This document shows, piece by piece, positions 62,813-64,000 of a stretch of 64,000 nt of DNA. How positions within the stretch are numbered: the first letter of the stretch is position 1; each line of letters starts with the position of its first letter. Origin of the DNA: Rhodoferax sp. BLA1 (GTDB lineage Bacteria; Pseudomonadota; Gammaproteobacteria; Burkholderiales; Burkholderiaceae_C); contig NZ_SZVI01000010.1 of NCBI RefSeq assembly GCF_013416775.1, positions 124,001 to 188,000 of the forward strand. Reading direction: 5' to 3'. Under the pieces are notes generated by a model, which was not told the origin of the DNA, did not search any database, and saw only the letters and a program-made list of their open reading frames with translations. The position numbers were made by a program, and so were the translations under genes.

Positions 62813-64000
<1,188 letters not shown>

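Overview
The window looks like chromosome from a betaproteobacterium of the order Burkholderiales, most likely a Rhodoferax-like member of the Comamonadaceae. The reasons are high GC with strong third-position bias, the style of the encoded proteins (pcm and a rhodanese beside a TolC gene, DUF2069, YhgE/Pip, many PAS-GGDEF-EAL proteins) and a dispersed palindromic repeat of the AGCCCTTAT...AAGGGCT type. This placement rests on sequence style only. I see no rRNA, tRNA, CRISPR array or intact insertion sequence.

Layout. 1-6960: minus-strand efflux operon (TetR regulator, membrane fusion protein, RND permease, pcm, rhodanese, TolC running off the left edge), with a clear promoter and TetR-type operator. 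6976-12599: minus-strand housekeeping block (xth, folA, MFS transporter, thyA, ccdB/ccdA toxin-antitoxin with a perfect palindromic operator, FAD-linked 2-hydroxyacid dehydrogenase, DUF2069). 13033-22779: YihY protein; a 1154-residue, conspicuously AT-richer gene that I think may be a pyrophosphate-type PEP carboxykinase; an OmpA-like barrel; a CBS protein; aroC; a U32 protein; arfB. 22769-28432: YhgE/Pip protein, a periplasmic-sensor diguanylate cyclase, ylqF, a ferredoxin and a DHH phosphoesterase. 28487-35101 (minus): Dsb-like lipoprotein, ppdK, and a 972-residue fusion of 2,4-dienoyl-CoA reductase with a dienoyl-CoA isomerase. 35344-48459: signalling block (response regulator-GAF-HD-GYP protein, CHASE2 adenylate cyclase, OmpA lipoprotein, FecR protein, pseudouridine synthase, trmB, and two huge PAS-GGDEF-EAL proteins lying tail to tail). 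48515-53126: gluQ, renalase-like flavoprotein, LysR/pirin divergent pair, flavodoxin-like protein. 53369-58930: TonB receptor, lone ABC binding protein, hybrid histidine kinase and a convergent NarL-type response regulator. 58957-end: dnaE, then a TPP riboswitch and thiC, which runs off the right edge.

The most striking signal is the repeat. About eleven copies of a palindromic element of roughly 45 bp lie in the window. Six sit between genes and one spans a stop codon and the next gene's start region. Four lie inside open reading frames, with no frameshift and no in-frame stop. In xth, trmB and gluQ they add about 11-30 residues at places where the families, as I remember them, are shorter. 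In fadH the copy has apparently removed the gene boundary and fused 2,4-dienoyl-CoA reductase to a delta3,5-delta2,4-dienoyl-CoA isomerase-like protein, two consecutive steps of unsaturated fatty acid oxidation. This resembles the Rickettsia palindromic elements, but in a free-living betaproteobacterium.
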